Of a stretch of 64,000 bases of DNA, positions 61,906 through 64,000 are shown piece after piece; position 1 is the stretch's first letter, and each line of letters opens with the position of its first letter. Source of the DNA: Postechiella marina (lineage in GTDB: Bacteria > Bacteroidota > Bacteroidia > Flavobacteriales > Flavobacteriaceae); contig NZ_BAABCA010000003.1 of NCBI RefSeq assembly GCF_039538365.1, positions 434,001 through 498,000 of the forward strand, given 5' to 3'. Both the position numbers and the translations under genes were made by a program. The notes below the pieces were generated by a model, which saw only the letters and a program-made list of their open reading frames with translations, had not been told where the DNA came from and did not search any database.

Positions 61906-63282
61906 TTAACACATTTGATATTCTGGTAAAGACATGAGTTGTATACAATATTCTTGCTTAGAAACCTTGGCCAATGTATTTAAATACGTTGCTGCTTCTG
62001 GGTTTAATGGGCAAGAAATTATATGTGCTACCAAACTTTCTACCTCTACACTTTTAAAATTTTTATTGAAAAACTCCCAATTGGCATTGGTTTGATAAAA
62101 CTTACCAAATCGTTTTTTAAACATCGCTTTTTGCGCCTGGACATTATGCTCTTGCCCTTCTTTTGCTTTAGATATGTAAGCGTTGTTTAATAATAAAGAC
62201 GGTAATTTTAACCTAAGCACTATGGTATTGCTATCTATCCAATTGCGACCACCTTTCCAACCTGCTACATTTGGCGGATCTAAAAGCACTTGCCCCAGTA
62301 GTTTTTGAAGGTACAACAACCTTTTATTTGTTTTAAATTGAAATGGCACAATGGTTTTTATGCCTACTATAAACTCTATTGGCGATTTTATTTTTGTTCC
62401 TATATTTTTATCGTCGTAAAACCAATTAGACATTAACACAAAACGCATTAGTTTTTTAATATTATAATCTGGATAAAACGTGTTTACCATTTGGCTTATA
62501 TGCGACTGATCTAAATTTTCGTTTACAAAATAGCTGTATATTTTTTCGCAAATATATTTAGCACACTGTTTTTCTTCTAAAATAATATCGATAATATCTT
62601 CGCCCGAAAAATTACCCGTTTTACCAAAAAAGGTTTTATTAGTATTGTCGTGCTGACGTTGGCGTAAAACAAATTCTCCTTGTAAATTATGGCTGTACCC
62701 CGTAAAAGCCTTTGCACTTTCTTTTATATCGGTTTCTGTGTAATTACCAACTCCAAGTGTAAACAACTCCATAAGTTCGCGAGCAAAATTTTCGTTTGGC
62801 TTTTGTTTTCTGTTTTGCTTGGTGTTTAAATATTTTGTCATGGCTGCCTCTTTAGAAATAGCATTTACAAAATCTTTAAAATTACCTAAAGCATGTTTGC
62901 GCAAGGTGTTATGAAAGTTTTGAGCGTATAAAAAATTATTGTCTTTACACACAAAATGATTAGCCCAGAACAAGGTCATTTTTTCACGTAATATTTCGTC
63001 TGTGTTAGACAACCTATTTATCCAAGCAACATTAAGTTGCTTTGTTTTTTCTCGGCTTAATTTCTGAACTTTCATTCTATTAGCCTTTATAGTTTCTAAA
63101 GACCCACTTAACAACGCTTGAATATCTGCAGTATCAACAGTTAAAGGAGTGACAGAATCTGAAGCCTTTAATAAACTATTTACAACCTCTGCTTTCTTCT
63201 TTTTAGATAAGTTTTTTAATTTTGTTGGTAAAATACCAAAACCTACCCGCCAATATAAATGTTGAATATGATTGCTTTTCAT
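61906..63282 (-). CDS. DUF1800 family protein
   Basis: The 458-aa protein matches DUF1800: HLYWRVGFGILPTKL near the start, MTLFWANHFVC near 102-112, NFARELMELFTLGVGNYTETDIKESAKAFTGY near 164-195, and LLGQVLLDPPNVAGWKGGRNWID near 328-350. Homologues are almost always encoded next to DUF1501 genes in Bacteroidota and Planctomycetes, as here (2-nt gap). No clear signal peptide is seen. The molecular function is unknown; a joint role with DUF1501 outside the cytoplasm is likely. Confidence 0.9.
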   Translation of the reverse strand: MKSNHIQHLYWRVGFGILPTKLKNLSKKKKAEVVNSLLKASDSVTPLTVDTADIQALLSGSLETIKANRMKVQKLSREKTKQLNVAWINRLSNTDEILREKMTLFWANHFVCKDNNFLYAQNFHNTLRKHALGNFKDFVNAISKEAAMTKYLNTKQNRKQKPNENFARELMELFTLGVGNYTETDIKESAKAFTGYSHNLQGEFVLRQRQHDNTNKTFFGKTGNFSGEDIIDIILEEKQCAKYICEKIYSYFVNENLDQSHISQMVNTFYPDYNIKKLMRFVLMSNWFYDDKNIGTKIKSPIEFIVGIKTIVPFQFKTNKRLLYLQKLLGQVLLDPPNVAGWKGGRNWIDSNTIVLRLKLPSLLLNNAYISKAKEGQEHNVQAQKAMFKKRFGKFYQTNANWEFFNKNFKSVEVESLVAHIISCPLNPEAATYLNTLAKVSKQEYCIQLMSLPEYQMC

Positions 63283-63431
63283 CTGAAAAATATTAAAATA
63301 AATGAACCTTAGTATTTACTTTGACTCCAAATTACAAAAAAGGTTTAATATTAACGCTTTTTGAAGCTACACAAGTTTTGTTAAAACTAAAAATTGATAT
63401 TTAAAACACAGCTATAGTACATTAAAAAACA

Positions 63432-63465
63432 AAAAACCGTTTCAAAAAAAAATGAAACGGTTTTT
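63432..63465 (-). terminator. Intrinsic terminator after the HHH-domain gene
   Basis: AAAAACCGTTTCA (63432-63444) and TGAAACGGTTTTT (63453-63465) form a perfect 13-bp stem with an 8-nt loop. On the minus strand it lies 31 nt after the stop of the gene ending at 63496 and ends in a T-run; it is symmetrical and could act both ways. Confidence 0.88.
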
Positions 63466-63495
63466 AACTATTTAGAACAAGCTATTAATTAAGTT

Positions 63496-64000
63496 CTATT
63501 TACCACCATCTAGCTCGTCTTGCCATTTTAAAAGCGCTTCCCACTTACCTTGATAAGCTAGTTCTGCTTGTTTTGGCCACGTGCCTGGTTTATGTATTTT
63601 AAAACGATCTCCGCCAGAATTTAAAATGGTTTGACATTTCTCTACCGTACATTCTGATAATGCCTTCCAGGTATTAACGCCATGATTATGAAACAATTCT
63701 TGAATTTTTGGACCAATACCCTCTACAAGAGTTAAATCGTTTTCTTTTACTTTTTTTCCAAAAATAGCTTTTGCAGCAGCAGCATCAAAAGACACCAAAG
63801 CTACAGATGCAGCAGAAAAAGATGTTGCTAAAGAATCCTTTACAGACTTTAAATCGGACTCTAAGGTAGACATTGACGTGGTTAATGCTAATTCACGCCC
63901 TTTACAAGCATCCAATTCGGCTTTTAAAGTAGCTACTTCTCCTTGACACTCTTCATCATTTCCTCCAGAAAGCTTACCCAATAAGTAGCCTAAAATAGCA
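63496..64000 (-). CDS. Helix-hairpin-helix domain protein with membrane anchor (N-terminal part beyond window)
   Basis: The frame is open to the right edge: codons before the in-frame TTG at 63981 read AILGYLLGKL, the end of a probable membrane helix, so the true start lies outside the window. The visible 167 residues have a coiled-coil stretch (about 15-70 of the visible part; TLKAELDACKGRELALT) and a C-terminal helix-hairpin-helix domain (VEGIGPKIQELFHNHGVNTW, ALSECTVEKCQTILNSGG). Such predicted flap-endonuclease-1-like or DUF4332-like domains occur in membrane-anchored Bacteroidota proteins of unknown role. No nuclease residues are visible. Confidence 0.8.
   Translation of the reverse strand, partial: AILGYLLGKLSGGNDEECQGEVATLKAELDACKGRELALTTSMSTLESDLKSVKDSLATSFSAASVALVSFDAAAAKAIFGKKVKENDLTLVEGIGPKIQELFHNHGVNTWKALSECTVEKCQTILNSGGDRFKIHKPGTWPKQAELAYQGKWEALLKWQDELDGGK

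Noticed and set aside
1..64000. CRISPR array, insertion sequence, prophage, tRNA or rRNA
   Set aside because: No regularly spaced repeats, transposase, integrase or phage genes, and no tRNA- or rRNA-like segments were found on either strand.

Overview
This window looks like chromosomal DNA of a marine member of the Flavobacteriaceae (Bacteroidota). The sequence is AT-rich. Several upstream regions carry a TAnnTTTG-type -7 box. Many exported proteins are lipoproteins, and one giant protein has a C-terminal type IX secretion (T9SS) sorting domain. A TonB-dependent receptor, a MoxR/Bat aerotolerance operon, an isolated atpDC pair and a panC-panD-flippase cluster opposite a glycogen-synthase-like gene are typical of the family. 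No rRNA, tRNA, CRISPR array, insertion sequence or phage gene was seen.

Layout, left to right. (1) 1-6.0 kb, minus strand: two large exported proteins with thrombospondin type 3 calcium-binding repeats. The first is cut by the window edge; the second (1526 aa) has duplicated GEVED-type domains, a LamG domain and a T9SS tail. (2) 6.3-11.2 kb, minus: panC, panD, a flippase-like membrane protein, an esterase-like protein lacking the catalytic serine, and radA. (3) 11.3-20.5 kb, plus: a half-length glycogen-synthase-like protein, a DUF4270 lipoprotein, glmS, then a TonB-dependent receptor coupled to a GDSL-type lipoprotein. (4) 20.7-22.6 kb: atpD and atpC. (5) 22.7-28.8 kb: a lipid-carrier-dependent glycosylation cluster with a PAP2 phosphatase, two GT83/PMT-type glycosyltransferases, a GT2 polyprenyl-phosphate sugar synthase and a second flippase-like protein. 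(6) 28.9-32.4 kb: a membrane-anchored dual-specificity phosphatase, umuC and umuD in unusual order, and an orphan NarL-type response regulator.

(7) 32.7-48.9 kb, all plus strand: a polysaccharide utilization locus with two GH16 lipoproteins, a sugar-porter MFS permease between them, two GH127 paralogues (one without a signal peptide, one lipoprotein), three S1 formylglycine-type sulfatases and a GH2 beta-galactosidase-like enzyme. It has no SusC/SusD pair. GH16 + GH127 + GH2 + sulfatases, with no GH117, fits a sulfated red-algal galactan with 3,6-anhydro-D-galactose (carrageenan or furcellaran) better than agar or porphyran. The substrate is an inference. In the proposed route, surface GH16 enzymes cut the chain, exported sulfatases, GH2 and the lipoprotein GH127 trim oligosaccharides, and the MFS permease passes small sugars to the cytosolic GH127. 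The later catabolic steps are not in this window.

(8) 49.0-58.9 kb, minus: moxR, DUF58, a BatD-like membrane protein, batA, batB, batC, batD, batE and a small unknown protein. (9) 59-64 kb: an AlbA_2-type protein, an intergenic region with a strong terminator, a possible short transcript or micro-ORF and a composite element that resembles flavobacterial interspersed repeats, then a DUF1800-DUF1501 pair and the C-terminal part of a helix-hairpin-helix protein that runs off the right edge.

The best candidates for new biology are the compact SusCD-less locus with its compartment-split GH127 pair, the nested inverted repeats around the start codon of the third sulfatase, and the intergenic element at about 60.55-60.71 kb. 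All functions are read from sequence motifs without database searches.
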